Part shown: positions 16,194-25,321 of the stretch, one piece after another | Layout: each line of letters starts with the position of its first letter | Numbering within the stretch: position 1 is the stretch's first letter | Assembly: GCF_000333955.1 (NCBI RefSeq) | Contig: NZ_CAPS01000051.1 | Span: forward strand, 33,375 to 97,374 | Source of the DNA: Rhodococcus sp. AW25M09 | GTDB taxonomy: Bacteria > Actinomycetota > Actinomycetes > Mycobacteriales > Mycobacteriaceae | Direction of reading: 5' to 3' | DNA: 64,000 nt | Position numbers and translations under genes: made by a program | Notes under the pieces: model-generated | Seen by the model: the letters and a program-made list of their open reading frames with translations, nothing else | What the model was told of the DNA's origin: nothing | Databases searched by the model: none

Positions 16194-17545
16194 TCGACTC
16201 GCCGTCGCGACTGAAGCGAGTACTCCTCGGTTTGGCGTTCTTCCTGGTGCTCATCCTGTTCCTGGGGTGGAGCATCACGTCCTACAACAAGACGTTCAAA
16301 GATGTGGTGAAAGTCAGCCTCGAAACCGACTCGGTCGGCAACGCGCTGCCGATGAACGCGGATGTCAAGGTGCGCGGAATGATCGTGGGCGAGGTGCGCT
16401 CGGCGTCCACCGTCGACGGCGTCGTGACCTCGCAGCTCGCCATCGATCCGGACAAGGCACCGCTGATTCCGTCGAACGTGACGGCACGGTTGCTTCCCAA
16501 GACACTGTTCGGTGAGCGCTACGTCTCGTTGATCGTGCCCGAGAACGATGCGGCGTCGCCGATCTCCGAGGGCACGGTCCTCAAACAGGACACCAGCGGA
16601 AACGCCATCGAGGTCGGGCAGTTGCTCGACGGCTTGCTTCCACTGCTGCAGGCGATTCCGCCACAGGATCTGGCGAACACCCTCGGGTCGTTGGCGCAGG
16701 GCCTCAGCGGGCGCGGTGAGCAACTGGGCCAGACCATCGACAACCTGACGAACATCGTGTCGGGTCTGAACACGGAGTTGCCGAACATCCAGCAGACGTT
16801 GGTCGGGCTGGCCGACTTCTCGCAGACCTACGCAGACGCGGCACCGGACTTGGTCTCGGCGCTGGACAACTTGCGGACGACGGGCAACACCGTGGTCGAG
16901 CGGCAGTCCAGCCTCGACACGCTGTACGGCTCCCTGACCTCGGCGTCGTACACCACTGCGGACTTTCTGCAGACCAACTCCGAGAACCTGATCGGATTGG
17001 CCGCGAACTCTCGGGAAGCGCTCGAGCTGCTGGCCGAGTTCTCCCCGACGTTCGGCTGCACGTTCACTTATTTCGCTGAAGGTGCCAGGCGCGGAAAAGT
17101 CGTACTCGGTGAGGGCGACGAGTACCCCGGCATCAACGTCTCCGCACCGTTCGTCAACCCGAAGGGTCGTTACTTGCCGAACCAGGACGAGCCGCGCTTG
17201 TTCGACGATCGCGGAGCCACCTGTTTCGAGCCCGCGGCGCCGGGGGAGTTCTTCCCGCAGTATCCGGGAGGCTCGATCAACGACGGTTCCTACCAGGTGC
17301 CGACCCGGAACCCGGGCCCGCAGGTGATCGAAGGACAGGGACCACCGAAGTCTGCCCAGAGTTCCATCGTTCCCGCCGTCTCCGCATCCGCGCAGCCGGC
17401 GAGCTACGAGGGCTCCGACTTCGAGCGCGACACTCTGGCCGTGATCTACGGACAGGCGAGTGGTGTTGCACCGGACAGTATTCCGTCGTGGGCGGCCGCT
17501 ATCGGCGCACCGGCACTGAGAGGAGTGGAGGTGACCGTGCCATGA
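16190..17545 (+). CDS. mceA: Mce family protein MceA
   Basis: A 451-residue protein. It has one N-terminal TM anchor (about 9-27), an MCE domain at about 36-115 (VKVRGMIVGEVRS), a long helical region (about 140-290) that contributes to the lipid tunnel, then a Pro-rich C-terminal extension. It is the first of six paralogues forming the hexameric periplasmic conduit. Such systems import cholesterol, fatty acids or mycolic acids in mycobacteria; the substrate here is not determined by sequence. Start and stop overlap neighbours by four bases on each side. Confidence 0.93.
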   Translation: MIDSPSRLKRVLLGLAFFLVLILFLGWSITSYNKTFKDVVKVSLETDSVGNALPMNADVKVRGMIVGEVRSASTVDGVVTSQLAIDPDKAPLIPSNVTARLLPKTLFGERYVSLIVPENDAASPISEGTVLKQDTSGNAIEVGQLLDGLLPLLQAIPPQDLANTLGSLAQGLSGRGEQLGQTIDNLTNIVSGLNTELPNIQQTLVGLADFSQTYADAAPDLVSALDNLRTTGNTVVERQSSLDTLYGSLTSASYTTADFLQTNSENLIGLAANSREALELLAEFSPTFGCTFTYFAEGARRGKVVLGEGDEYPGINVSAPFVNPKGRYLPNQDEPRLFDDRGATCFEPAAPGEFFPQYPGGSINDGSYQVPTRNPGPQVIEGQGPPKSAQSSIVPAVSASAQPASYEGSDFERDTLAVIYGQASGVAPDSIPSWAAAIGAPALRGVEVTVP

Positions 17546-18609
17546 GAGGCCTTCTCGCGCCGATCATCAAGTTGGTCGTGTTCGCCGTGATCACGATCAC
17601 TGCTACGGCCACCCTTGCCTTCACCATCGCCAATTCCAGCGGCGGCGGCGGCACCAAGTTCTCGGCTGTGTTCACCGACGTCACGTCTCTCAACGAGGGC
17701 GACGAGATTCGTATCGCGGGCGTTCGTGTCGGCCAGGTCGACAAGATCGAGATCGCCAACGAGCGCGAAGCCAAGGTGGACTTCACTCTGAGCAGTCGTG
17801 ATTGGCTCCCGGCCAGTTCGACGGCGACCATCCGATTCCGGAACCTGGTGGGCCAGCGCTACATCGCCATCGAGCAGGGTTCGGGAGACCAGGGTCGGAA
17901 GATCACCGACGGTGCCACCATTCCGTTGGAGCGGACCAAGCCTGCGGTGAACCTGACCACGCTCTTCGACGGCTTCCGCCCGCTGTTCACCACGCTCAGC
18001 TCCGATGACGTCAACAAGCTGTCGTACCAGATCATTCAGGTGTTCCAGGGGGAGTCGGGCACCATCAATGAACTGGTCACCAATACGGCGACCCTGACCA
18101 ACACCGTCGCCGACAAGGATCAGGTCATCGGGCAGGTCATCACCAATCTGAACAACGTGTTGGAGACGGTGAACCAGAACGACGGGCAGCTCGACAGCCT
18201 GATCGTCAACACGCAGCAGCTCGTCTCGGGCCTGTCGGCCGACCGTGGTGTCGTCGGCTCCGCCGTGACGTCGCTCGCCGGCCTGACCAACGCGACCGCC
18301 GACCTGCTCGAGCCGACCAGGCCGTCGATCCAGGGTTCGGTGACTGCGTTGAACACGTTGGCCGAGACAGTCAACCGACGAAGCGACGACGTGGACACGG
18401 TCCTCGGAATTCTGCCCGTCAAGCTCGAGAAGCTCATTCGCACGGCCCAGCAGGGATCCTGGTTCACCTTCTATCTGTGCGGTATCGACATCGTCGCCGG
18501 ACCGGGTAGTTCGCCGAATCTGAATCTGCCGACCGGGCTGCCGACCGTCAACCAGCCGCTGTACACGAACTCCGCAGCGCGTTGCAAAGCTGGGGGGATC
18601 AAGCAATGA
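17542..18609 (+). CDS. mceB: Mce family protein MceB
   Basis: A 355-residue Mce paralogue. It has an N-terminal anchor helix (about 6-25), an MCE domain about 32-115 (RIAGVRVGQVDKIEI), a coiled or helical tunnel region to about 300, and a short tail with Cys residues. ATG 17542 is chosen for its ATGA overlap with the mceA stop; the open frame upstream runs inside mceA. It functions as one of six subunits of the conduit. Confidence 0.92.
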   Translation: MRGLLAPIIKLVVFAVITITATATLAFTIANSSGGGGTKFSAVFTDVTSLNEGDEIRIAGVRVGQVDKIEIANEREAKVDFTLSSRDWLPASSTATIRFRNLVGQRYIAIEQGSGDQGRKITDGATIPLERTKPAVNLTTLFDGFRPLFTTLSSDDVNKLSYQIIQVFQGESGTINELVTNTATLTNTVADKDQVIGQVITNLNNVLETVNQNDGQLDSLIVNTQQLVSGLSADRGVVGSAVTSLAGLTNATADLLEPTRPSIQGSVTALNTLAETVNRRSDDVDTVLGILPVKLEKLIRTAQQGSWFTFYLCGIDIVAGPGSSPNLNLPTGLPTVNQPLYTNSAARCKAGGIKQ

Positions 18610-19604
18610 AATCTCGTCGTAGTCCGGCCACCATCGGTGCGCTCGGTATCGCAATCATCCTGCTCGCCACGATGTCGGTCTTCTTTCTCGACCGGCTCCC
18701 GATCATCGGTGCGGGTTCGGTGTACACCGCCGAGTTCAGCGAGGCAGCAGGGCTCAAGCCGCCCAACGAGGTCCGTATCGCGGGCGTGAAGGTCGGCAAG
18801 GTCACCGATGTGCGTCTCGACGGCGACCGGGTGCTCGTGGACTTCACGGTCAAGGACGCCTGGGTCGGCAACGAGTCGCGAGCGGCCATCGCCATCAAGA
18901 CTGTGCTGGGGCAGAAATATCTGGCGCTCGACCCGAGCGGTCCGGAGACGTTGAGCCCCAAGGACCCGATTCCGCTCGAGCGCACCACGTCCCCGTACGA
19001 CGTGATCGACGCGTTCTCCGCTGCGGCCTCGACCATCAGCGACATCGACACCGATCAGCTGGCGACGAGCATGCGGACCCTGTCCGAGGCGTTCTCCGAG
19101 ACGCCTGCGAACATCCGTGCCTCGCTCGACGGTGTGACTCGGTTATCGCAGACCGTGGCCAGCCGTGACGAGGAACTGAAGAAGCTGTTCGAGGCCACCG
19201 GCGAGACCTCGAAGGTGCTGGCCGACCGCAACGAGCAGTTCAACCAACTGATCACCGACGCGGGCCCGCTTCTCGAAGAGCTCAACAATCGGCAGCAGGC
19301 CATCTCGCAGCTGCTCACCGGCACTCAGCGAGTGTCGCAAGAGCTGACCGGCCTGGTTCGCGACAACGAGGCCACCATCAACCCGATGTTGCAGCAGCTC
19401 AACGGCACCATCGAGATCCTGCAGCGCAACAACGACAACCTCGACCGTGCGCTGAAGCTGTACGAACCGTTCATTCGGCTGTACACGAACCTGACCGGCA
19501 ACGGCCGGTGGATAGACATCACGCTGGCAAACCTCACACCGCCCGGAGTTCCGTTGATACCTGGTTACCGCCAGCCCTCGCTCGATACGTTGGCGGGGAA
19601 CTGA
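18606..19604 (+). CDS. mceC: Mce family protein MceC
   Basis: A 332-residue Mce paralogue. The N-terminus is KSRRSPATIG followed by an anchor helix, an MCE domain with RIAGVKVGKVTDVRL, and a helical region to about 300. ATG 18606 overlaps the mceB stop (18607-18609). It lacks the Pro-rich C-terminal tail found in some mycobacterial MceC proteins. Confidence 0.92.
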   Translation: MKSRRSPATIGALGIAIILLATMSVFFLDRLPIIGAGSVYTAEFSEAAGLKPPNEVRIAGVKVGKVTDVRLDGDRVLVDFTVKDAWVGNESRAAIAIKTVLGQKYLALDPSGPETLSPKDPIPLERTTSPYDVIDAFSAAASTISDIDTDQLATSMRTLSEAFSETPANIRASLDGVTRLSQTVASRDEELKKLFEATGETSKVLADRNEQFNQLITDAGPLLEELNNRQQAISQLLTGTQRVSQELTGLVRDNEATINPMLQQLNGTIEILQRNNDNLDRALKLYEPFIRLYTNLTGNGRWIDITLANLTPPGVPLIPGYRQPSLDTLAGN

Positions 19605-20887
19605 TGACAGACACGCAGACAGCACCGAGAAGCAAGAACAAGCTCGCGCTGATCGCCGTCGTCGTGACCGTGGCGCTCGTCCTCGCGGTCGCCGGCTGGT
19701 GGCTGTTCACCAGGGCCGGAACGACCAAGATCACCGCCTACTTCGACAAGTCGATCGGCATCTATTCCGGCTCGGAGGTGCGCGTGCTCGGCGTCAAGGT
19801 CGGCACGGTCGACTCGGTCACGCCGCAGGGCGAAGACGTGGAGGTCATTCTTCGCGTCGACCGTGGGGTCGACATTCCTGTGGACGCCAAGGCCGTCCAG
19901 GTCACCCCGTCGCTCGTCGCCGACCGCTACGTCCAGCTCTCGCCCGTCTACACCGGCGGCGACACCATGGCCGACGGCGCGACGATCGGTCGCGATCGCA
20001 CCGCAACACCCGTCGAGGTCGACGAGCTGTACAAGTCCATCGACGACCTGTCCACCGCCCTCGGTCCGGACGGCGCGAACAAGGACGGCGCTCTCACCGA
20101 TCTGGTCAACACCGGTGCAGCCAACCTCGACGGCAACGGTGAAGCGTTGGGCAACAGCATCACCCAGCTCTCGGCCGCCGGTCGAACGTTGAGTGACTCG
20201 CGCACCGACGTGTTCGACACGATCAAGAACCTGCAGACGTTCGTCAGCGCCTTGGCCGTCAACGATCAGCAGGTACGCAACTTCAACACCCAGTTGGCCG
20301 ACCTGACCGGTTTCCTGTCGGGGCAGCGAGAGGACCTCGGAGCTGCACTCCAACAGCTGTCGGTCTCGCTCGGCGACGTGGCGACGTTCGTCGCGGACAA
20401 CCGGACCCAACTGACCGATGCCGCGAACGGTCTCACGGTTCCGACGCAGACACTCGCCGACAACCGCGAGCAGCTGGTGCAAACGCTCACGTTGCTGCCG
20501 CTGGCCATCAGCAACCTGGTGAACGCGTACGACGCCGAGTCGGGAACGCTCGCCACGCGCGCCAATCTCCAGAACGAGACCCAGGATCCGCTCGGCACCG
20601 TGTGCAAGCTCCTCGATCTCGGCAAGCTCGTTCCCGGCGATCCGCGCTTCGAGGCCCTCGGTGCGCAGATTCAGCCGATCATCGATCAGTGCGCCAACAT
20701 CACCACGATGATCCAGGCCCCGATCACCGACCAGAACCGGATCGTGCTGCCGTTCGGTGTTCTCACCAACGACATCGAGCAGAACGTATCCGTTCCCGGC
20801 ACCGTGCCTGGCGTCGTCTCGCCCAGGCTCGGAAACAGCTCGATGCCCGGACTGGAGCAGTCGTACATCGGAGGTGGGGGACAGTGA
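19604..20887 (+). CDS. mceD: Mce family protein MceD
   Basis: A 427-residue Mce paralogue. It has a Lys-rich start (SKNKLALIAV) leading into an anchor helix (about 12-32), an MCE domain with VRVLGVKVGTVDSV, and long helical repeats to about 330. ATG 19604 overlaps the mceC stop by one base (TGATG). Its stop is overlapped by the GTG of mceE. Confidence 0.92.
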   Translation: MTDTQTAPRSKNKLALIAVVVTVALVLAVAGWWLFTRAGTTKITAYFDKSIGIYSGSEVRVLGVKVGTVDSVTPQGEDVEVILRVDRGVDIPVDAKAVQVTPSLVADRYVQLSPVYTGGDTMADGATIGRDRTATPVEVDELYKSIDDLSTALGPDGANKDGALTDLVNTGAANLDGNGEALGNSITQLSAAGRTLSDSRTDVFDTIKNLQTFVSALAVNDQQVRNFNTQLADLTGFLSGQREDLGAALQQLSVSLGDVATFVADNRTQLTDAANGLTVPTQTLADNREQLVQTLTLLPLAISNLVNAYDAESGTLATRANLQNETQDPLGTVCKLLDLGKLVPGDPRFEALGAQIQPIIDQCANITTMIQAPITDQNRIVLPFGVLTNDIEQNVSVPGTVPGVVSPRLGNSSMPGLEQSYIGGGGQ

Positions 20888-22185
20888 GAACCTCTGTGAA
20901 TCGGAATCGAGCTCGAGTGAAGCGTTCTTTGGTGGTCGGAGCCGGTGCGTGCGTGGTGGCGCTGTCGGCCGGAGCATGCTCGTCGGCCGGCATCTACGCG
21001 ATACCGCTGCCCGGCGGTGCCGACGTCGGTGAGAACCCGTTGAACCTGACGGTGCAGTTCGACGACGTACTGGACCTCGTCCCGCAGTCGACCGTGAAGG
21101 TCGACGGCGTCTCGGTCGGCCGCGTCGACTCGATAACGGTCCCGAACGACGGCTGGACCGCCGACGTCAACGTCATCTTGAATTCCGACGTCGACCTTCC
21201 GGCCAACGCGATCGCATCGGTGCAACAGACCAACCTGCTGGGCGAGAAGTTCGTGCAGCTCTCGGCACCTCCTGGCGACGAGGAAGCAGCGCGTCTGCAG
21301 GACGGGGCCACGATCCCGCTCGATCGCACCCGCCATGCCACCGATATCGAACAGGTACTCGGTGCGCTCTCGCTGCTGCTCAACGGCGGCGGTGTCGGGC
21401 AGCTCTCGCCGATCGTCAAGGAACTGAGCACGGCGTTCGACGGTCGCGAAGGCAGAACCAAAGAGCTTCTGCAGCAAGCGAACACCCTCATCGACGGCCT
21501 CAACCAGCAGCGTGACGACATCACCCGCGCCATCGACGGTCTCGACACACTGAGCGGGCGCGTCAACTCGCAGACCGACAAGATCGACGGGGTGCTGAAG
21601 GACCTGCCGATCGCCACCGAGGTTCTCGAGCAGCAGCGCCCGCAGCTGACCGAGATGCTCGGAGCGCTCGACCGTCTCGGAGCCGTCGGCACCGACGTGA
21701 TCGACCGTTCCAAGGACGATCTCATCGCGGACCTGCGGGCACTACGCCCCACGCTCCAGGCCCTGGCCGATTCGGCGGACGACGTGGTGAGCTCGCTCGC
21801 GGTGATCCCCACCCTGCCGTTCGCGGACGGTACCGAGAAGATCATCGAGGGCAACTCGGCGAACCTGTTCCTTTCGCTCGACCTGTCGATCGGAACTGCG
21901 TTGCGCAACTTCGGCGTCGGGGAGGGCGATCCGGTCTACATCCAGCCCAAGTACGGCAACACGCTGCCCGTCGTCGACCCGTCGAATCCGTACTACAACG
22001 GCAACGGACCGCGCCCGGGTTGGCCGACGATCTCGCTGCTGCCGTTGCCGCCGATCATCCCGTCACCGGTTCCCGGTCCGGGTGCACCTGCGAACGAGCA
22101 GGCAGCGGCGGCCGCCGCGCCCGCACCGGCCGATCCGTTCGCACCGTTGAACGATCTGCTCGAGCGATTCGGAGTTGGACAGTGA
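20884..22185 (+). CDS. mceE: Mce family lipoprotein MceE (LprK-like)
   Basis: A 433-residue Mce paralogue. It has a lipoprotein signal in place of a TM anchor: basic start, hydrophobic core, lipobox SAGAC near residue 30. The MCE domain (VKVDGVSVGRVDSI) follows, then helical sequence and a Pro/Ala-rich tail. In mce operons the fifth subunit is characteristically a lipoprotein, so the order mceA-F is assigned with confidence. GTG 20884 overlaps the mceD stop. Confidence 0.93.
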   Translation: MRTSVNRNRARVKRSLVVGAGACVVALSAGACSSAGIYAIPLPGGADVGENPLNLTVQFDDVLDLVPQSTVKVDGVSVGRVDSITVPNDGWTADVNVILNSDVDLPANAIASVQQTNLLGEKFVQLSAPPGDEEAARLQDGATIPLDRTRHATDIEQVLGALSLLLNGGGVGQLSPIVKELSTAFDGREGRTKELLQQANTLIDGLNQQRDDITRAIDGLDTLSGRVNSQTDKIDGVLKDLPIATEVLEQQRPQLTEMLGALDRLGAVGTDVIDRSKDDLIADLRALRPTLQALADSADDVVSSLAVIPTLPFADGTEKIIEGNSANLFLSLDLSIGTALRNFGVGEGDPVYIQPKYGNTLPVVDPSNPYYNGNGPRPGWPTISLLPLPPIIPSPVPGPGAPANEQAAAAAAPAPADPFAPLNDLLERFGVGQ

Positions 22186-23429
22186 GATCGAGACTGGTTC
22201 GCATTCAATTGGTCCTCTTCGTCGTGGTCGCTGTGGTGGGGTTGGTCTATGTCGGTGCCAAGTACGTGCGACTGGACAACATGCTCGGCTTCGGGCAGTA
22301 CCAGGTCGATCTGAACCTCGCCGATTCCGGTGGCATCTTCTCCAACGCCGAGGTCACCTACCGAGGTGTCCCGGTGGGAACCGTCGGAGATCTGGAACTG
22401 ACGGAAGACGGGATCCGAGTCGCGCTCATGCTCGACGACGGCGGCCCGGACATCCCAGCCGACACCAAGGCCGTCGTGGCCAACAGGTCGGCCATCGGTG
22501 AGCAGTACGTCGACCTGCAACCCGAGACCGACCAGGGCCCGTTCCTGGTCGACGGTTCGCAGATCGCGGAGGCCGACACCACTACACCCGTGCCGGTGGA
22601 ACAGGTTCTCGCCAACGCGAACACGCTGGTTCGGTCGGTACCGCTGGATACGTTGACGCGAGTCGTCAACGAGCTCGGTGTGGCGTTCGACGGAAAGGGC
22701 ACGGATCTTGCGTCTCTCGTCGATTCGCTCGGGAACATCTCCGAGGCAGGCAACGAGGCGCTGCCGCAGACGCTCGCGCTGGTGCGCGACGCGGTGCCAG
22801 TGCTGAACACGCAGTCCGAGCAGTCGGATCTGATTCGGCAGTTCAGCACCAGCTTGGATGAGGTGACGGCTCAGTTGAAGTCCAGCGATCCGGACATCCG
22901 TCGCCTGATCGACACCGGCACAGCGGCGGGCGATCAGCTCGGTGGTCTCATCACCGATGCCGGTCCGGCTCTGACGACCGATATCAACAACCTAGCCCTG
23001 GTTGCTGCGCAGGCCGAACCCCGGTACGTTGCGCTTCGTCCGTTCCTGACGTTCCTGCCTGCCCTCGGTGCCGGCATCTCCACCATCGTCCCGGACGACG
23101 GCACGATCCATCAGGGCCTGTTGCTCGAGACCAACAACCCGCCCCCGTGCACGGTGGGCTACGAGGGCAGCCAGGCGATCCTCGACGAGGAGAAGCGCAA
23201 GAACCCGAACTTCGATCCGACTCGGGAGAATTACCCGCTGAACCTCGACGCGAACTGCGCCACACCGCAGGGCAGCGTCACCGGTGTTCGTAGTGCGAAC
23301 CGCATCGTGTTCGCCGATCCGGATGTGCCGCAGCCGTGGGACCTCAAGCCCAAGGTCGATCCCGAGAAGTTGAACCTCAACCCGATCGCCACCCAGTTGG
23401 CACCGCTGATCGGCGTCACGCCGAAGTAG
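22182..23429 (+). CDS. mceF: Mce family protein MceF
   Basis: A 415-residue Mce paralogue. It has a short basic start, anchor helix (about 5-24), MCE domain (VTYRGVPVGTVGDLEL), helical region and a C-terminal globular part with Cys residues. GTG 22182 overlaps the mceE stop. It is the last of the six conduit subunits; 84 bp separate it from the first Mce-associated gene. Confidence 0.92.
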   Translation: MRSRLVRIQLVLFVVVAVVGLVYVGAKYVRLDNMLGFGQYQVDLNLADSGGIFSNAEVTYRGVPVGTVGDLELTEDGIRVALMLDDGGPDIPADTKAVVANRSAIGEQYVDLQPETDQGPFLVDGSQIAEADTTTPVPVEQVLANANTLVRSVPLDTLTRVVNELGVAFDGKGTDLASLVDSLGNISEAGNEALPQTLALVRDAVPVLNTQSEQSDLIRQFSTSLDEVTAQLKSSDPDIRRLIDTGTAAGDQLGGLITDAGPALTTDINNLALVAAQAEPRYVALRPFLTFLPALGAGISTIVPDDGTIHQGLLLETNNPPPCTVGYEGSQAILDEEKRKNPNFDPTRENYPLNLDANCATPQGSVTGVRSANRIVFADPDVPQPWDLKPKVDPEKLNLNPIATQLAPLIGVTPK

Positions 23430-23513
23430 TGGAATCGGTGGAACTGCTGCTCAGCACTATCGTCGGGCCGAGAGTGGTTCGGCCGGATATTACCGAGTAG
23501 TAGGGTGGAAAGT

Positions 23514-24206
23514 GTGAACTCGAGCACCGAAGCCCTGGAGTCCTCAGCGACTCCAGGGCGTAACAAGACCGCGAAAATCCTCTTTGCCGTCGTCACGGTG
23601 ATCGCCGTGGCGGCCCTCGCGGCGGCCGTGTTCTTAGGATACGGCTGGGGCAATGCGTTGCTGAGTCAGAAGCCCACCGCGGACACCCGCGACGCGGCTC
23701 TCACCGGCGCTCAGCAAGCGGCCGTCAACCTCAACACGGTCGACGCGGCCACCATCGATCAGTCGTTCGACAACATGAAGTCGTCCATCACCGGCGACCT
23801 GATGCTCAACGACCTCGAGCAGACGCGGTCGGGTATCACCGACCAGGTTCGTCAGTCCGGTGCCAAGAGCGACGCCGAGGTGCTGCACGGAACGCTGACC
23901 GAGCTGAGCACGGACGAGAACACCGCCACCGCTCTCGTGGTCATCGCGACGACCACCACCTGGCCCGACCGCATCGAGCGCAGCAAGCTGACGATGAGCC
24001 TGGCCATGGAAGAGATCGACGGGGTGTGGAAGACCAACAAGGTCGACCCGATCGGTTCGCGGATCTCGCTCGACAACCCCAGCACAAACCCCGTCATCCC
24101 GAACGAACCGGGCGGCCCCGCCGATCCGAATGCCGCCGATCCGAATGCGGCCGACCCCGGTACGGACGCGACGCCTGCTCCCCAGCCGGACTCCGGCGGT
24201 AACTGA
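23514..24206 (+). CDS. Mce-associated membrane protein 1
   Basis: A protein of about 230 residues. It has a cytoplasmic N-terminus, one TM helix (about 23-45) and an extracytoplasmic domain with the alpha+beta pattern of Mas proteins (VDAATIDQSFDNMKSSITGD, then beta strands with VVVIATTTTW). It ends in a tail with two Asp-Pro-Asn-Ala-Ala repeats. GTG 23514 is preferred to GTG 23505 because AGGG lies about 9 bases before it. Mas proteins stabilise or assist Mce complexes, as described for Mycobacterium OmamA and related proteins. Confidence 0.85.
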   Translation: MNSSTEALESSATPGRNKTAKILFAVVTVIAVAALAAAVFLGYGWGNALLSQKPTADTRDAALTGAQQAAVNLNTVDAATIDQSFDNMKSSITGDLMLNDLEQTRSGITDQVRQSGAKSDAEVLHGTLTELSTDENTATALVVIATTTTWPDRIERSKLTMSLAMEEIDGVWKTNKVDPIGSRISLDNPSTNPVIPNEPGGPADPNAADPNAADPGTDATPAPQPDSGGN

Positions 24207-24263
24207 GAATCCGGCAGTGGTGTTTTCCGTCTGTACCGAAGTGAGTTTCGAAGGAGTTCTGTA

Positions 24264-25106
24264 GTGCCTCCCCAGCGTCGCAAGATCGTTCCACCCACCA
24301 CCACCAGCAAGGTTCGACGCAAGGTGGCCGGCACCGGGAAGCCGACTGCAGCCGACACCGACACGGCGTCGACCGACGCCGAGGGATCGGCGGCCGCCGA
24401 GTCGCAGGCCATCGCGACGCCGCCGCCGACCGAGCCGGTTCTCGACAAGCCCGCAACCGACAAGCCTGTGACCGAGAAGCCGTCACTCGAGAAGCCTTCG
24501 GTCGACAAGTCTGCAACCGACAAGTCTGCAACCGACAAAACTGCAACCGAGAAGCCTTCGGTCGACAAGCCTGCTGCCGACTCCATCGCAAGCGCCTCGT
24601 CCTCCGGACCGGTGTCGGGTATCGGCTACAAGCACGTGATCGTCGTCGCGGTGATTGCCGTGGTGCTCGGCGCGTTCGCTGCCGTTGCCGCGTTCAAGCC
24701 GTTCGCCACGATCGACAATGCGGCGTGGGTGGATTCCGCGGCCACCCAGGAGGTCACTTCGGCTGCGACCGATGCGCTGCAGACCCTGTACACGTACAAG
24801 GCCGAGACGATCGATGCCGATTTCGATGCGGCCCGCGCTGTTCTCAATCAGTCGATGCTCGAGGAGTTCAACTCCACCGCTGAGACAACCAAATCTGCTG
24901 TGGTGCAGACGAGTACGGGTACCGAGGCCATGGTGACGGACATCGGTGTCACGCGGTTGGAGGACGACAAGGCCGAGCTGCTCGCCAATGTGAACATCAG
25001 CGCCACGCAGAACGGCGTCGCGTCGGGCAGCGCCGAGGGCCCGTTGACGGTGAACATGGAGAAGGTCGACGGCTCCTGGAAGCTCTCGGCCATCGACGAT
25101 CAGTAG
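24264..25106 (+). CDS. Mce-associated membrane protein 2 with N-terminal Lys/Glu/Pro repeats
   Basis: A 280-residue protein. A disordered N-terminal region (1-about 110) contains about nine tandem 5-residue units of the type D/E-K-P/S-x-T/V. A TM helix (about 122-142) and a Mas-type extracytoplasmic domain follow, homologous in layout to the preceding gene. GTG 24264 has AAGGAG 8 bases before. It ends the mce operon; a terminator follows 27 bp later. Confidence 0.85.
   Translation: MPPQRRKIVPPTTTSKVRRKVAGTGKPTAADTDTASTDAEGSAAAESQAIATPPPTEPVLDKPATDKPVTEKPSLEKPSVDKSATDKSATDKTATEKPSVDKPAADSIASASSSGPVSGIGYKHVIVVAVIAVVLGAFAAVAAFKPFATIDNAAWVDSAATQEVTSAATDALQTLYTYKAETIDADFDAARAVLNQSMLEEFNSTAETTKSAVVQTSTGTEAMVTDIGVTRLEDDKAELLANVNISATQNGVASGSAEGPLTVNMEKVDGSWKLSAIDDQ
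24441..24585 (+). repeat. 15-bp tandem repeats in Mas-2 coding region
   Basis: Imperfect 15-bp units such as GACAAGTCTGCAACC and GAGAAGCCTTCGGTC are repeated about nine times in frame, coding a charged 5-residue period in the cytoplasmic tail of the second Mas protein. Confidence 0.8.
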
Positions 25107-25132
25107 TCGCTCCGACCAGTAGCTCGATCAGG

Positions 25133-25172
25133 CCCCGTTCGACGCAGAAGCCCTGCGTGGACGGGGTTTTTT
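25133..25172 (+). terminator. Rho-independent terminator of the mce operon
   Basis: CCCCGTTC-GACGCAG pairs with CTGCGT-GGACGGGG around a short AAGCC loop and is followed by six T. It is the cleanest intrinsic terminator in the window and closes the mceG-to-Mas operon. Confidence 0.93.
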
Positions 25173-25190
25173 CGTGTCGTTTTCGGCCAT

Positions 25191-25321
25191 CTGTCACCGA
25201 CTTCGGGCCGAGCTACCATCGCGTTTGCGTCCTGGTTGGGACGAGCCCTGGTTGTTCGGGACAACCATTTTCACGCTCGGACAGCCAGGGGTGGATCCGA
25301 TGAAAACGGAGCATGCTGGTC
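25191..25321 (+). promoter_or_regulatory. Promoter and leader of the fused aminotransferase gene
   Basis: CTGTCA (25191-25196), a 17-bp spacer and TACCAT (25214-25219) form a plausible housekeeping promoter. The leader of about 95 bases contains the hairpin GGTTGT-TCGGG-ACAACC (25250-25266) and two copies of CCTGGTTG. No known riboswitch is recognised. Confidence 0.4.
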
